Source: Paenibacillus sp. FSL A5-0031 (GTDB lineage: Bacteria > Bacillota > Bacilli > Paenibacillales > Paenibacillaceae). From it: a DNA stretch of 64,000 bases. This document shows positions 19,096 to 27,719 of the stretch, piece by piece. The stretch spans positions 124,001 through 188,000 of the forward strand of contig NZ_MRTD01000003.1 in NCBI RefSeq assembly GCF_001956295.1, written 5' to 3'. The notes beneath the pieces are model-generated. The model saw only the letters and a list, made by a program, of their open reading frames with translations, was not told the origin of the DNA and did no database searches. Position numbers and translations under genes: made by a program. Each line of letters starts with the position of its first letter. The stretch's first letter is position 1.

Positions 19096-20972
19096 TTGGA
19101 AGAAAGGCAGCAGGTTTTCTTATCCTTTGCTTGATTTTTGTCGCTTTGGTAGTATGGACGCGGGCGTGCGTAATGAACGAGAAGGTAACGAAAAATGACA
19201 GCGGATACAATTATTTGATCGGAGTGTCCCAGCCCAATTTGAGCGAGCCTTGGCGCGTGGCCATGAATGAGGAAATTCAGCAGGAGGTCAGCAGGCACTC
19301 GGATATGCGCGTTATCTTCACCGATGCCGCGCAAAGCAGCGAGCAGCAGGCGAAGGATGTGAAGAAGCTGGTTGGATATGGCGTCGATCTGCTCATCATA
19401 TCGCTTGATGATCCAGTAGCTCTCACACAAACAGTAAGCTCCGTTTACGAGAATATCCCTGTTATCGTGCTCGGAAGAGGCGTGACAGGATATGATTATA
19501 CGCTATACGTAGGTACGGACGATGAAATGATCGGCAGAAAAGCAGGCGAATTTGCAATGGAAACGCTGGGGGAGTTGGGCGGTAAAATAATTGAAATGCA
19601 AGGGCTGGCCGGTTCTCCGACCGTTGAAGAACGCAGCAATGGGTTCCGAGAAGCGATTCATAATTCCAAGCTTAGCATCGTGCAGACGATGAATGCGGAT
19701 TGGCAGCGCGACCTTGCGGAGGATCTGCTAACGGATTGGTTAAAAGATCAACCCGAGGTTGACTTAATCTTTGCCCATAATGAAGCTATGGCATTAGGCG
19801 CATACCGAGCAGTACAGAAGCTTGATAGGAATGATATTAATATTATCGGTATCGATGGCGTCAATTCTGAAAACGGCAGCCTGCAGCTCGTTTCGGAGAA
19901 CAAGCTGACAGGCACTTTTACAAGCCCCCCTGGCGGCAAGGAAGCGATCCGTTATGCGGTCGATATATTGAATAAAGAAAAGGGAATTCCCAAAAAGGTT
20001 ATTTTGCGCAGTCAGAAAATAACGAATCAACTAGAGGGGAAGGGCGAGCCGCGCGTTACGCATTCACCAGCGCCTACGCTCCAAGAGGCACAATCTCCAA
20101 TTGTATTAGGTTTTGCGCAGGTGGGTACGGAAAGCGGCTGGCGAATCGCGAATACAAAGTCGGTGATTAATGCGGCAAAGGAGGCAGGCGTGGAGCTGCT
20201 TTATGAGAATGCGGAGCAGTCGCAGGATAAACAAATTGAACTGATTCGGCAGTTTATAAACAAAAAGGTGGATGTGATCGCCTTCTCACCGAAGACGGAG
20301 ACCGGCTGGGAAGAGGTATTGAAGGAAGCGAAGGAGGCAGGAATTCCAGTCATATTGTCTGATCGTGAAGTGAACGTAAGCGATGATACGCTGTGGACAG
20401 CTTACATCGGTTCAGATTTTCGCGAGGAAGGCAGAAGGGCGGCAAGATGGTTGATGCAAGAGGCAGAGGAAGGACAAAGCTATCAATTCGTCGAGCTGCA
20501 AGGAACCGCACACTCTGCTCCAGCAGTTGGGCGAATGCAGGGGTTCAAGGAGGTTATCCAAACCGATCAAAACTTCACTTTGCTTGAATCATTACAAGGC
20601 GACTTTACGAAGAAGAAGGGCAAAGAGCTGATGGCGGCGGCGCTGAAACGTCATGGCTCTGCGATAAACGTCGTTTATTCCCATAATGATGATATGGCTT
20701 TAGGCGCTATTGAGGCCATAGAGGATTTTGGCTTGCGGCCGGGTAAGGACATTACGATTATCTCTGTTGATGCAACAAAGTCAGCTCTTAAAGCTTTAAG
20801 TATCGGAAAGCTTAACTTTGCAGTTGAATGCAACGCGCTGCTTGGTCCTCAGCTCATGAAGGCTGTTAAGGATTTGTCGGAGGGCAAGGAGCTTCCGATG
20901 AAGATTATTACGGCTGAAGGTGTTTTTACGCAGGAATCTGCCAAAATGGCGCTGGCAAGCCGTGAATATTAA
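19092..20972 (+). CDS. Membrane-anchored protein with two tandem periplasmic sugar-binding domains
   Basis: A 626-residue protein with an N-terminal hydrophobic helix (residues about 8-24) and no convincing lipobox (TRAC), so it is probably a signal-anchor protein facing outward. Residues about 42-310 form one type-I sugar-binding domain (IGVSQPNLSEPWRVAMNEE, FAHNEAMALGAYRAVQ, IIGIDGVN). After a Pro/Thr-rich linker, residues about 336-626 form a second one that is YtfQ-like: GFAQVGTESGWR, QFINKKVDVIAFSPKTETGWEEVL, VYSHNDDMALGAIEAIEDFG. The second half is much closer to the importer binding protein at 14920 than to the first half. Translation is coupled to the response regulator. Binding proteins are normally single-domain; this looks like a dual-ligand co-sensor for the kinase, which is inferred. 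Confidence 0.9.
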   Translation: MIGRKAAGFLILCLIFVALVVWTRACVMNEKVTKNDSGYNYLIGVSQPNLSEPWRVAMNEEIQQEVSRHSDMRVIFTDAAQSSEQQAKDVKKLVGYGVDLLIISLDDPVALTQTVSSVYENIPVIVLGRGVTGYDYTLYVGTDDEMIGRKAGEFAMETLGELGGKIIEMQGLAGSPTVEERSNGFREAIHNSKLSIVQTMNADWQRDLAEDLLTDWLKDQPEVDLIFAHNEAMALGAYRAVQKLDRNDINIIGIDGVNSENGSLQLVSENKLTGTFTSPPGGKEAIRYAVDILNKEKGIPKKVILRSQKITNQLEGKGEPRVTHSPAPTLQEAQSPIVLGFAQVGTESGWRIANTKSVINAAKEAGVELLYENAEQSQDKQIELIRQFINKKVDVIAFSPKTETGWEEVLKEAKEAGIPVILSDREVNVSDDTLWTAYIGSDFREEGRRAARWLMQEAEEGQSYQFVELQGTAHSAPAVGRMQGFKEVIQTDQNFTLLESLQGDFTKKKGKELMAAALKRHGSAINVVYSHNDDMALGAIEAIEDFGLRPGKDITIISVDATKSALKALSIGKLNFAVECNALLGPQLMKAVKDLSEGKELPMKIITAEGVFTQESAKMALASREY

Positions 20973-21057
20973 TAGAAGGAGAGTGCTGTTAAAGTTGACA
21001 AGGTATGCCATACAAGAGCAGAATAAAAATATTACACTACGAAATGAGGCATAGCCC

Positions 21058-22218
21058 ATGTCAAACCTTATTGATAGAGTGAAAAAGCTAGCAGCAGGTT
21101 TTGATGAAGAAACGTTGCGAGCGATTGAAATAAACCCTTTGCTAGTCGAAGCGGGTGCCCTTCAAGCGGTAGCTCCTTATATAAAGGAAAAGCAGTATAG
21201 TCAGGTAGTTATCGCTGCGGATGCGATTACATACAACATTGCCGGTAAACTTCTAGAGGAAGCCATTGCCGCGCAAGGTATTTCTGTTCATGTGACGATC
21301 ATAAAGGCGGACCGTCAAGGCGATGTCATTGCGGATGAAGCATCGATCGTGCAGCTCTTATTGGATATTCAACTGCGCAAAGCACAGGTAGTCATTGCAG
21401 CAGGCTCAGGAACGATACATGATATTTCTCGTTATGCCGCTTATACAACGGGCATTCCCTTTGTATCCGTTCCGACTGCGCCATCTGTTGACGGCTTCAA
21501 TTCCAAAGGAGCGCCGATTATTATTCGCGGCGAGAAGAAGACGATCGCGGCCATTGGCCCCGATGCGATATTTGCTGATTTGGAAATCCTCACAGCGGCG
21601 CCAGCAGTCATGGTAGCTGCTGGCTTTGGCGATATGCTGGGAAAATATACATCGTTATTTGATTGGAGCTTTGGCGTAGCTGAAGGTGGTGAGCCCTATT
21701 CAGAAGAGGTTGCTGAAATTACGCGTATTGCACTTAACAAATGTGTAGAGAATGCCTCGTTAATTGCAACCCGTGACCAGCAAGGCATTCGCATACTTAT
21801 TGAAGCGCTTATTGAGTCCGGCCTTGCCATGCTCTTATTCGGTCAATCTCATTCGGCGTCTGGATCAGAGCATCATTTGTCGCATTTCTGGGAAATGGAA
21901 TATATTCGCCTTGGCAAAAGACAGCTGCTGCATGGTGCAAAGGTTGGCGTAGCCTGCGCGGAAATTTCCAAGCTTTATCACCAGCTTGCTGCTGAAGAGG
22001 AGGGTCTAGCTTTTACAGCTAATCCTGAGAAGGTACGGGAGGCTATTGCCGCACTTCCGGATGAAGCCCAAATCAGAGCGTGGCTAAAGCAGGTTGGCGG
22101 ACCGACCACGACGGAGGAGCTCGGCGTTGATAAGGAGCTGCTCACGGCAAGCTTGCAGAAAGCGCATCTCGTTAGGCCAAACAGATATACGTTACTAAGG
22201 GTTTATAATTCCATTTAA
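21058..22218 (+). CDS. egsA: sn-Glycerol-1-phosphate dehydrogenase (AraM/EgsA-like)
   Basis: A 386-residue protein of the iron-containing/glycerol dehydrogenase fold. NAD-binding features include VVIAAGSGTIHDISRYAAY and VPTAPSVDGFNSKGAPI; metal-ligand histidines appear in LLFGQSHSASGSEHHLSHFWEME. This pattern and length fit AraM/EgsA, which in Bacillus subtilis makes sn-glycerol-1-phosphate from dihydroxyacetone phosphate and is encoded in the arabinose operon. Its position behind a furanose sensing and uptake cluster fits that association. It is separated by 85 bp from the tandem binding protein, with no terminator between. Confidence 0.88.
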   Translation: MSNLIDRVKKLAAGFDEETLRAIEINPLLVEAGALQAVAPYIKEKQYSQVVIAADAITYNIAGKLLEEAIAAQGISVHVTIIKADRQGDVIADEASIVQLLLDIQLRKAQVVIAAGSGTIHDISRYAAYTTGIPFVSVPTAPSVDGFNSKGAPIIIRGEKKTIAAIGPDAIFADLEILTAAPAVMVAAGFGDMLGKYTSLFDWSFGVAEGGEPYSEEVAEITRIALNKCVENASLIATRDQQGIRILIEALIESGLAMLLFGQSHSASGSEHHLSHFWEMEYIRLGKRQLLHGAKVGVACAEISKLYHQLAAEEEGLAFTANPEKVREAIAALPDEAQIRAWLKQVGGPTTTEELGVDKELLTASLQKAHLVRPNRYTLLRVYNSI

Positions 22219-22224
22219 GCAAAA

Positions 22225-22260
22225 AACGGCTCCATCCTTTGAAACAAGGATGGAGCCGTT
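22225..22260. terminator. Bidirectional terminator
   Basis: A perfect 15-bp stem (AACGGCTCCATCCTT and AAGGATGGAGCCGTT) with a 6-nt loop lies between the convergent egsA and aldo/keto reductase genes. A-rich and T-rich flanks allow use in both directions. Confidence 0.92.
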
Positions 22261-22281
22261 ATTAATTTGAAGTGATTTAAT

Positions 22282-23109
22282 TTAGAAGTTGAAATTATCT
22301 GGATCTGGGCCAAAACGGTGATCTTGGTTAAGCGCACTGATTTGAGCCATTTCCTCAGACGTTAGCGTGAAATCGAAAATATTTCCATTTTCTTTAATGC
22401 GAGCCGGAGTAATCGATTTCGGTATCGTAACGATCTCGTTTTGCAGATCCCAACGAAGCACCACTTGAGCAGGCGATTTGCCGTATTTGGCAGCAATATC
22501 AGCGAGCACGCTTTGATCCAGGTTTCCTTGCATAAGCGGGCTCCAAGCCATTAGCTGAATGCTGCGGCTCTTGGCAAAAGCGTGAAGCTCCGTTTGTGTA
22601 AGAAGCGGGTGGTATTCCACTTGATTGACCATAGGAACAAATTCACCTGCTGTAATGACATCCTGTAGATGATGAATTTGGAAGTTGCTCACGCCAATAG
22701 CACGTACGTAACCGTCACGATACAGCTTTTCAAGCGCGCGCCAAGTTTCCAAGTACTTATCCTTTACAGGCCAGTGGATGAGCAATAGATCAACAACTTC
22801 AATGCCAAGTTTCCGTCTGCTGTCTTCAAAGGCAGTCAGCGTGGAATCGTAGCCTTGATGAGCATTCCAAATTTTTGTCGTTACAAAAATTTCGTCGCGC
22901 GCGATCCCGCTGTTGCGAATACCAGCGCCAACACCCTCTTCATTATTGTAAGCTGCTGCTGTATCGATGCTTCTATAACCAGCTTCAATCGCAGAGGCGA
23001 CCGTTCTTTCCGCTTCGCCATCATCTTTCACTTTCCATACGCCAAGACCAAGCCAAGGCATTTTTACTCCGTTACTTAATGTGGTATGTGCTGTTAGGGC
23101 ATGAGTCAT
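22282..23109 (-). CDS. Aldo/keto reductase (YvgN/glyoxal reductase-like)
   Basis: A 275-residue NADPH-dependent AKR barrel. The catalytic tetrad is visible: D49 and Y54 in SIDTAAAYNNEEGVG, K79 in TTKIW and H112 in LLIHWP. The cofactor loop is IPKSITPARIKENGNIFDF. It reduces small aldehydes or methylglyoxal. It follows the alcohol dehydrogenase gene by 16 bp and has a GGAGG ribosome binding site, so the two form an operon devoted to aldehyde/alcohol redox. Confidence 0.9.
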   Translation of the reverse strand: MTHALTAHTTLSNGVKMPWLGLGVWKVKDDGEAERTVASAIEAGYRSIDTAAAYNNEEGVGAGIRNSGIARDEIFVTTKIWNAHQGYDSTLTAFEDSRRKLGIEVVDLLLIHWPVKDKYLETWRALEKLYRDGYVRAIGVSNFQIHHLQDVITAGEFVPMVNQVEYHPLLTQTELHAFAKSRSIQLMAWSPLMQGNLDQSVLADIAAKYGKSPAQVVLRWDLQNEIVTIPKSITPARIKENGNIFDFTLTSEEMAQISALNQDHRFGPDPDNFNF

Positions 23110-23125
23110 TTATCGTAACCTCCAG

Positions 23126-24292
23126 TTAAAGTGATAATTCCAAAATAGCTTTAACATCTTGTTTTTCCAAACGCTTGAATGAACCAATCGTGCCATAACG
23201 TACAGCTTCCTCAGCCATGCGATCCAGTTTGTCGCTTCCGATCTCAAAGTCGGCAAGACGTGACTCAGCGCCAATTTTCGTGAAGAAATCACGAGTGGCT
23301 TGAATGCCTTCAAGAGCGATTTCGTTGTCTGATTTGCCTTCAGGATTCACATTCCATACACGAGTTGCATATTGAACGAAACGATCCACCCGCTCTTCAT
23401 AAACGTACTTCATCCAGTTCGGGAAAATAACAGCCAAGCCTGCGCCGTGCGGAATATCGTAAATGGCGCTCACTTCATGCTCAATGCCGTGCGAAGCCCA
23501 GTCATTGCTCATGCCAACGCTGATAAGACCGCCATTCAAAGCCATCGTACCACACCACATAAGGTTCGCGCGAGCAGCCGCATCCTCAGGGTTTTCAAGA
23601 GCTAGCTCAACATTCTCAATTACCGTTTGCAAAATGGATTCGCAGAAGCGCTCCTGCAGCGGTGTATTTGGCGTTAAGCTGAAATATTGCTCGAACACAT
23701 GTGACATGATGTCTACAGCGCCGTTAACGGTATGATTGCGAGGAACCGTGTACGTAAGCGTAGGATCGAGAATCGAGAATGCCGGATACGTATGCGAGCT
23801 GCCAAAAGCACGCTTTAAGTTTTCTTCCCAGTTCGTAACGACCGAAGAACCGTTCATTTCCGAACCTGTTGCAGCCAGTGTCAAAATCGTACCAAGCGGA
23901 AGCGCTTTTTGAATAACAGCTTTGCCTGTGAAGAAATCCCATACATCGCCTTCATAAGGAACACCTGCAGCGATAGCTTTGGCTGCATCAATAACGCTGC
24001 CTCCGCCAACGGCTAGAATGAAATCAACGCCTTCAGCGCGGCAAATGTCGATCCCTTTTTTGACGGTAGTTAAACGCGGGTTTGGTTCAATATTAGGAAG
24101 CTCGTGCACTTTGATGCCAGCTTCTTGAAGAAGGCTTACGGTTTGATCGTACAAGCCTGTTTTTTTGACGCTGCCTGATCCGTAAACGAGCAGGACCGTT
24201 TTGCCGTATTTGGAGGTTAATTGGCCTACTTGCTTGGCTGTACCTTCACCAAACACAATATGAGTTGGATTAACGAATTGAAATGAGTTCAT
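23126..24292 (-). CDS. Iron-containing alcohol dehydrogenase (butanol dehydrogenase-like)
   Basis: A 388-residue class III alcohol dehydrogenase of the BdhA/YugJ-YugK type. The N-terminus reads FVNPTHIVFGEGTAKQVG, the NAD(P)-binding loop GGGSVIDAAKAIA, and the iron-binding histidines lie in SHVFEQYF, SHGIEHEVSAIYDIPHGAGLA. It is cytoplasmic and interconverts aldehydes and alcohols. AGGAGGAATTAAG precedes the ATG. The promoter region upstream, shared with a divergent ArsR-type gene, carries four copies of TAACTAAA, suggesting that the neighbour controls this operon. Confidence 0.92.
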   Translation of the reverse strand: MNSFQFVNPTHIVFGEGTAKQVGQLTSKYGKTVLLVYGSGSVKKTGLYDQTVSLLQEAGIKVHELPNIEPNPRLTTVKKGIDICRAEGVDFILAVGGGSVIDAAKAIAAGVPYEGDVWDFFTGKAVIQKALPLGTILTLAATGSEMNGSSVVTNWEENLKRAFGSSHTYPAFSILDPTLTYTVPRNHTVNGAVDIMSHVFEQYFSLTPNTPLQERFCESILQTVIENVELALENPEDAAARANLMWCGTMALNGGLISVGMSNDWASHGIEHEVSAIYDIPHGAGLAVIFPNWMKYVYEERVDRFVQYATRVWNVNPEGKSDNEIALEGIQATRDFFTKIGAESRLADFEIGSDKLDRMAEEAVRYGTIGSFKRLEKQDVKAILELSL

Positions 24293-24318
24293 CTTAATTC
24301 CTCCTAAAACTATTTAGA

Positions 24319-24435
24319 TAACTAAAAAGGTAACTAAATATCTTTTGAGTTATGTATACGCCGTTTATTTTAGTTAATTCTACTCCATAAGTCAAGGTGG
24401 AGCAGGGAAGTGTTGAAAGGATAACTTTTTAGTTA
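24319..24435. promoter_or_regulatory. Four TAACTAAA octamers in the divergent adh/ArsR promoter region
   Basis: The octamer TAACTAAA occurs at 24319-24326 and 24331-24338 on the plus strand, and as TTTAGTTA at 24368-24375 and 24428-24435. The first plus-strand copy sits in a near-palindrome, TTTAGATAACTAAA. Four exact copies in 183 bp, two in each orientation, strongly suggest an operator cluster for the divergently encoded winged-helix regulator. Which promoter each copy serves is not known. Confidence 0.65.
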
Positions 24436-24475
24436 TATAATGATTTGAAATTAGCTAGAGACAGGGGAAGCAGCA

Positions 24476-25381
24476 ATGGAAATTGAAGTGAGCAGCCGCA
24501 ATATGAAGTTTCTTGAATGCTTCTCATCACACACACGGGTCAAAATGATTGAATTGCTAGGCGTGCAGCCTATGAATATAAAAAGCTTATCCGAGGCGCT
24601 AGATATAAAGTCTCCTATCGTTACAAGACATATTCATATGCTGGAGGAAGCCGGCATTGTTCGCAGCGAAAGCGTGGCTGGCAAGCGCGGCATGCAAAAG
24701 ATATGCCATCTCCAGCTGTCGCAGGCGATGCTGGTTTTTAAGAGTGAACCCGTCACGGACGAAACGAAGCGTTACTCGGTTTCACTGCCTGTGGGACATT
24801 ATTCATCGTACCAAATTAAACCAACCTGCGGACTGGCATCCGATACTCAAATGATTGGGATGTGCGATGATCCGCGTTATTTTGCCGATCCAGAGCATGT
24901 CCATGCCAAAGTCTTATGGTTCGGTTCAGGATTTGTGGAATACCGTATACCCAATTATATGGTGAATAACGAAATGCCAGAGTCGCTCGAAATTGCGATG
25001 GAGATTTGTTCGGACACGCCTTGCAGCGTCAACCACCTGCCATCGGATATTGCTTTTACGATTAACGGTGTCGGTGTTGGAACGTGGACGTATCCAGGCG
25101 ATTTTGGAAGCTCACGAGGGTTGTATACTCCCGAGTGGTGGCATAAAAATATTCAGTATGGCTTTATGAAAACGATCCGCGTTAACCAGCAAGGCTCGTA
25201 TATTGATGGCATTAAAGTATCTGATGTTACGATTGGCGAGCTAATGCTCGCTTATGATAAAGAAATTTTATTCCGCATCTCATCCAGCACAACGACGAGA
25301 AATTGCGGCGGCGTTACGCTGTTTGGCAAAGGATTCGGCAATTATAACCAAGATATTGAAGTGACGCTGCGCTGCCAGTAA
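24476..25381 (+). CDS. ArsR-type winged-helix regulator with a large C-terminal domain (COG4189-like)
   Basis: A 301-residue protein. Residues about 5-80 form an ArsR-like winged helix (FSSHTRVKMIELLGVQPMNIKSL, then SPIVTRHIHMLEEAGIVRSE). The remaining about 200 residues form an all-beta-looking domain rich in aromatic residues and Cys that I associate with predicted regulators of COG4189; its ligand is unknown. It is divergent from the alcohol dehydrogenase/aldo-keto reductase operon across the four-octamer region and is its most likely regulator, possibly responding to an alcohol or aldehyde. Confidence 0.8.
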   Translation: MEIEVSSRNMKFLECFSSHTRVKMIELLGVQPMNIKSLSEALDIKSPIVTRHIHMLEEAGIVRSESVAGKRGMQKICHLQLSQAMLVFKSEPVTDETKRYSVSLPVGHYSSYQIKPTCGLASDTQMIGMCDDPRYFADPEHVHAKVLWFGSGFVEYRIPNYMVNNEMPESLEIAMEICSDTPCSVNHLPSDIAFTINGVGVGTWTYPGDFGSSRGLYTPEWWHKNIQYGFMKTIRVNQQGSYIDGIKVSDVTIGELMLAYDKEILFRISSSTTTRNCGGVTLFGKGFGNYNQDIEVTLRCQ

Positions 25382-25410
25382 GGAATGCTGCGCAGTGTAT
25401 ATAATGAAGA

Positions 25411-25454
25411 GATGCCCCTTTAGGTTTTTACGACCTTGAGGGGCATCTTTTTTT
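25411..25454 (+). terminator. Terminator after the ArsR-type gene
   Basis: GATGCCCCTTTAGGT pairs with ACCTTGAGGGGCATC, followed by T7. It isolates the regulator from the rhamnose operon. Confidence 0.92.
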
Positions 25455-25544
25455 GTTAGTCTAATAAGTACATGCTTGCTGCCCGAAACTGTGGAAATAG
25501 CTTGTTTAGTCAAAAATAGATAAAGAAAACGACAGATATGCATC

Positions 25545-25615
25545 TTTGTTTGTTTTTGAAATAATCATATTCAAACATAAACAAATGTGTTATGATCGAT
25601 TCAAACAAATACAAA
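25545..25615 (+). promoter_or_regulatory. Three-copy 16-bp operator motif and promoter of the rhamnose operon
   Basis: A 16-mer of the form TTCAAAMAHAWACAAA occurs three times: inverted at 25545-25560, and direct at 25570-25585 and 25600-25615. Thirteen of 16 positions are identical in all three. A -10-like TATGAT lies at 25591-25596 between copies two and three. The direct copies are 30 bp apart, about three helical turns. They are the natural candidates for binding of the DeoR-family regulator encoded at the end of the operon. Confidence 0.65.
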
Positions 25616-25636
25616 ACATCATTCGGAGGTATATCC

Positions 25637-27706
25637 ATGGTACAAAGTTTGTGGGAAAACGAAAAAGCATCGCAGTTGGAAGGCGGATTAGCTGAGCTCG
25701 TATATCGCTCCAACATCATCGGTGCAGATCGCAGAGTTTGCAATTACGGCGGCGGCAATACGTCTAGCAAAACAATCGTAAAAGATTTCCGTGGTCGCGA
25801 TGTTGAAGTGATGTATGTGAAGGGCAGCGGTTCGGATCTTGCTTCTATGAAAGCAGGCAATTTTACTGGACTGCGGATGGATGATATCCGTCCATTATTT
25901 GAACGTGCTGAAATGCCGGACGAAGAGATGGTTGCTTACCTTGTCAACTGCATGATCGATTCGAAGCACCCGCGTGCGTCGATTGAAACGCTATTGCATG
26001 CTTTTCTTCCATTCAAACATGTGGATCATACACATCCCGATTCTATTATTAGCTTGTGCTGTGCGGATAACGGAAAAGCGCTTGCGAAGGAAATTTTCGG
26101 CGACCGTTTTGTCTGGGTTCCTTATGTTCGTCCTGGCTTCAACCTCTCCAAAATGATTGCCGAAGGTGTTCTTGCCAATCCAAATGCCGAGCTGGTGCTG
26201 ATGGAAAAGCACGGCCTTGTTACTTGGGGCGAGACTAGCGAGGAATGTTACGCGCAAACGATCAAAATCATTTCCGAGGCAGAGGCATTCATTGAATCTC
26301 GTTTTGACGAGGCTTCATTGTTTGGCGGCGTGAAATACGAGGTGCTCGAAGCTGATGTTCGCAAAAGCGTAGCTGCACAGGTTATGCCAACCATTCGCGG
26401 CGCAGTGAGCGATGCGAAGAAGATGATTTTGACATTTGACGATGAGGCGGATGTGCTTGCATTCGTAAGCGGGAATAATTCTCCGACATTATCGCAGGTC
26501 GGCGCTGCATGCCCGGATCATTTGGTGCATACGAAGGTTGTTCCATTGTTTATTGACTGGACGCCAAATGCAGAGGATATCGATGGTTTGAAGGCGAAAC
26601 TATCAGAAGGAATCGCTGCATACAAAGAGCAATATAAAGCTTATTTTGAACGCAACAAAAATGAAGGCGACATCATGTTTGAAGCAGCGCCTCGCGTAAT
26701 TCTAATTCCGGGAATCGGTATGATCAACACCGGCAAGAGCTGGGCGATGGCACAAGTGAGCGGAGCGCTATACCACCGTGCGATTGCCGTGATGCGCGGC
26801 GCAACAGCATTAGGTGATTTCGTATCGCTTAGCGAGAACGAGTCGTACAACGTGGAATACTGGCCATTAGAGCTTTACAAATTGTCGCTTGCTCCGGCTG
26901 AAACGGAATTTTCGCGTAAGGTTGCTTTCATTACAGGCGGCGCTGGCGGTATCGGAAGTGAAACAGCACGCCGTTTAGTATCAGAGGGTGCGCATGTTGT
27001 GCTTGCAGATCTTAATCTTGAAGGCGCGCAAAAGGTTGCCTCTGAAATTAATGAGAAATTTGGCGAATGCCGAGCAACAGCCGTGAAAATGGATGTGACG
27101 AGCGAAGAGCAGGTCAAAGCTGCTTATGCAGAGACAGCACTTGCTTACGGCGGCGTGGACATTATCGTGAACAACGCTGGTCTTGCGACTTCAAGCCCAT
27201 TCGACGAGACATCGCTTAAGGAATGGAATTTGAATATGAATGTGCTCGGAACAGGTTATTTCCTGGTCGCTCGCGAAGCATTTAAATTAATGAAGCAGCA
27301 AAGCATTGGCGGCAACATGGTGTTCATCGGTTCGAAAAACTCTGTGTACGCGGGTAAAAATGCATCTGCTTATAGCTCGGCAAAAGCGCTTGAAGCTCAT
27401 TTGGCACGCTGTATCGCAGCTGAGGGCGGCGAATTCGGCATTCGTGTAAATACGATTTTGCCGGATGCGATTTTGCAGGGGTCAGCAATTTGGAACGGCA
27501 GCTGGCGCAATGAACGTGCTGCGGCTTATGGCATTGAGCCGGATCAGCTGGAAGAATACTACCGCAAGCGCACGACGCTGCTCGTCAACATTTATCCGCG
27601 CGACATCGCAGAGGGCATTGCATTTTTTGCCTCCTCCAAAGCAGATAAAACGACAGGCTGTATGTTAACTATTGACGGCGGCGTACCTGCTGCATTCACC
27701 CGTTAG
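25637..27706 (+). CDS. rhaEW: Bifunctional rhamnulose-1-phosphate aldolase / lactaldehyde dehydrogenase
   Basis: A 689-residue fusion, the same length as Bacillus subtilis RhaEW. The N-terminal half is a class II aldolase (CNYGGGNTSSK, zinc-type HVDHTHPDSII, LMEKHGLVTWG). It cleaves L-rhamnulose-1-phosphate to dihydroxyacetone phosphate and L-lactaldehyde. The C-terminal part from about residue 428 is a short-chain dehydrogenase (TGGAGGIGSETA near 433, NNAG, and the catalytic YSSAK near 579-583), which oxidises or reduces the lactaldehyde. The frame is open from 25592, but GGAGGTATATCC selects the ATG at 25637. It is the first gene of the operon. Confidence 0.94.
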   Translation: MVQSLWENEKASQLEGGLAELVYRSNIIGADRRVCNYGGGNTSSKTIVKDFRGRDVEVMYVKGSGSDLASMKAGNFTGLRMDDIRPLFERAEMPDEEMVAYLVNCMIDSKHPRASIETLLHAFLPFKHVDHTHPDSIISLCCADNGKALAKEIFGDRFVWVPYVRPGFNLSKMIAEGVLANPNAELVLMEKHGLVTWGETSEECYAQTIKIISEAEAFIESRFDEASLFGGVKYEVLEADVRKSVAAQVMPTIRGAVSDAKKMILTFDDEADVLAFVSGNNSPTLSQVGAACPDHLVHTKVVPLFIDWTPNAEDIDGLKAKLSEGIAAYKEQYKAYFERNKNEGDIMFEAAPRVILIPGIGMINTGKSWAMAQVSGALYHRAIAVMRGATALGDFVSLSENESYNVEYWPLELYKLSLAPAETEFSRKVAFITGGAGGIGSETARRLVSEGAHVVLADLNLEGAQKVASEINEKFGECRATAVKMDVTSEEQVKAAYAETALAYGGVDIIVNNAGLATSSPFDETSLKEWNLNMNVLGTGYFLVAREAFKLMKQQSIGGNMVFIGSKNSVYAGKNASAYSSAKALEAHLARCIAAEGGEFGIRVNTILPDAILQGSAIWNGSWRNERAAAYGIEPDQLEEYYRKRTTLLVNIYPRDIAEGIAFFASSKADKTTGCMLTIDGGVPAAFTR

Positions 27707-27719
27707 GAGGTTAGGCGAT

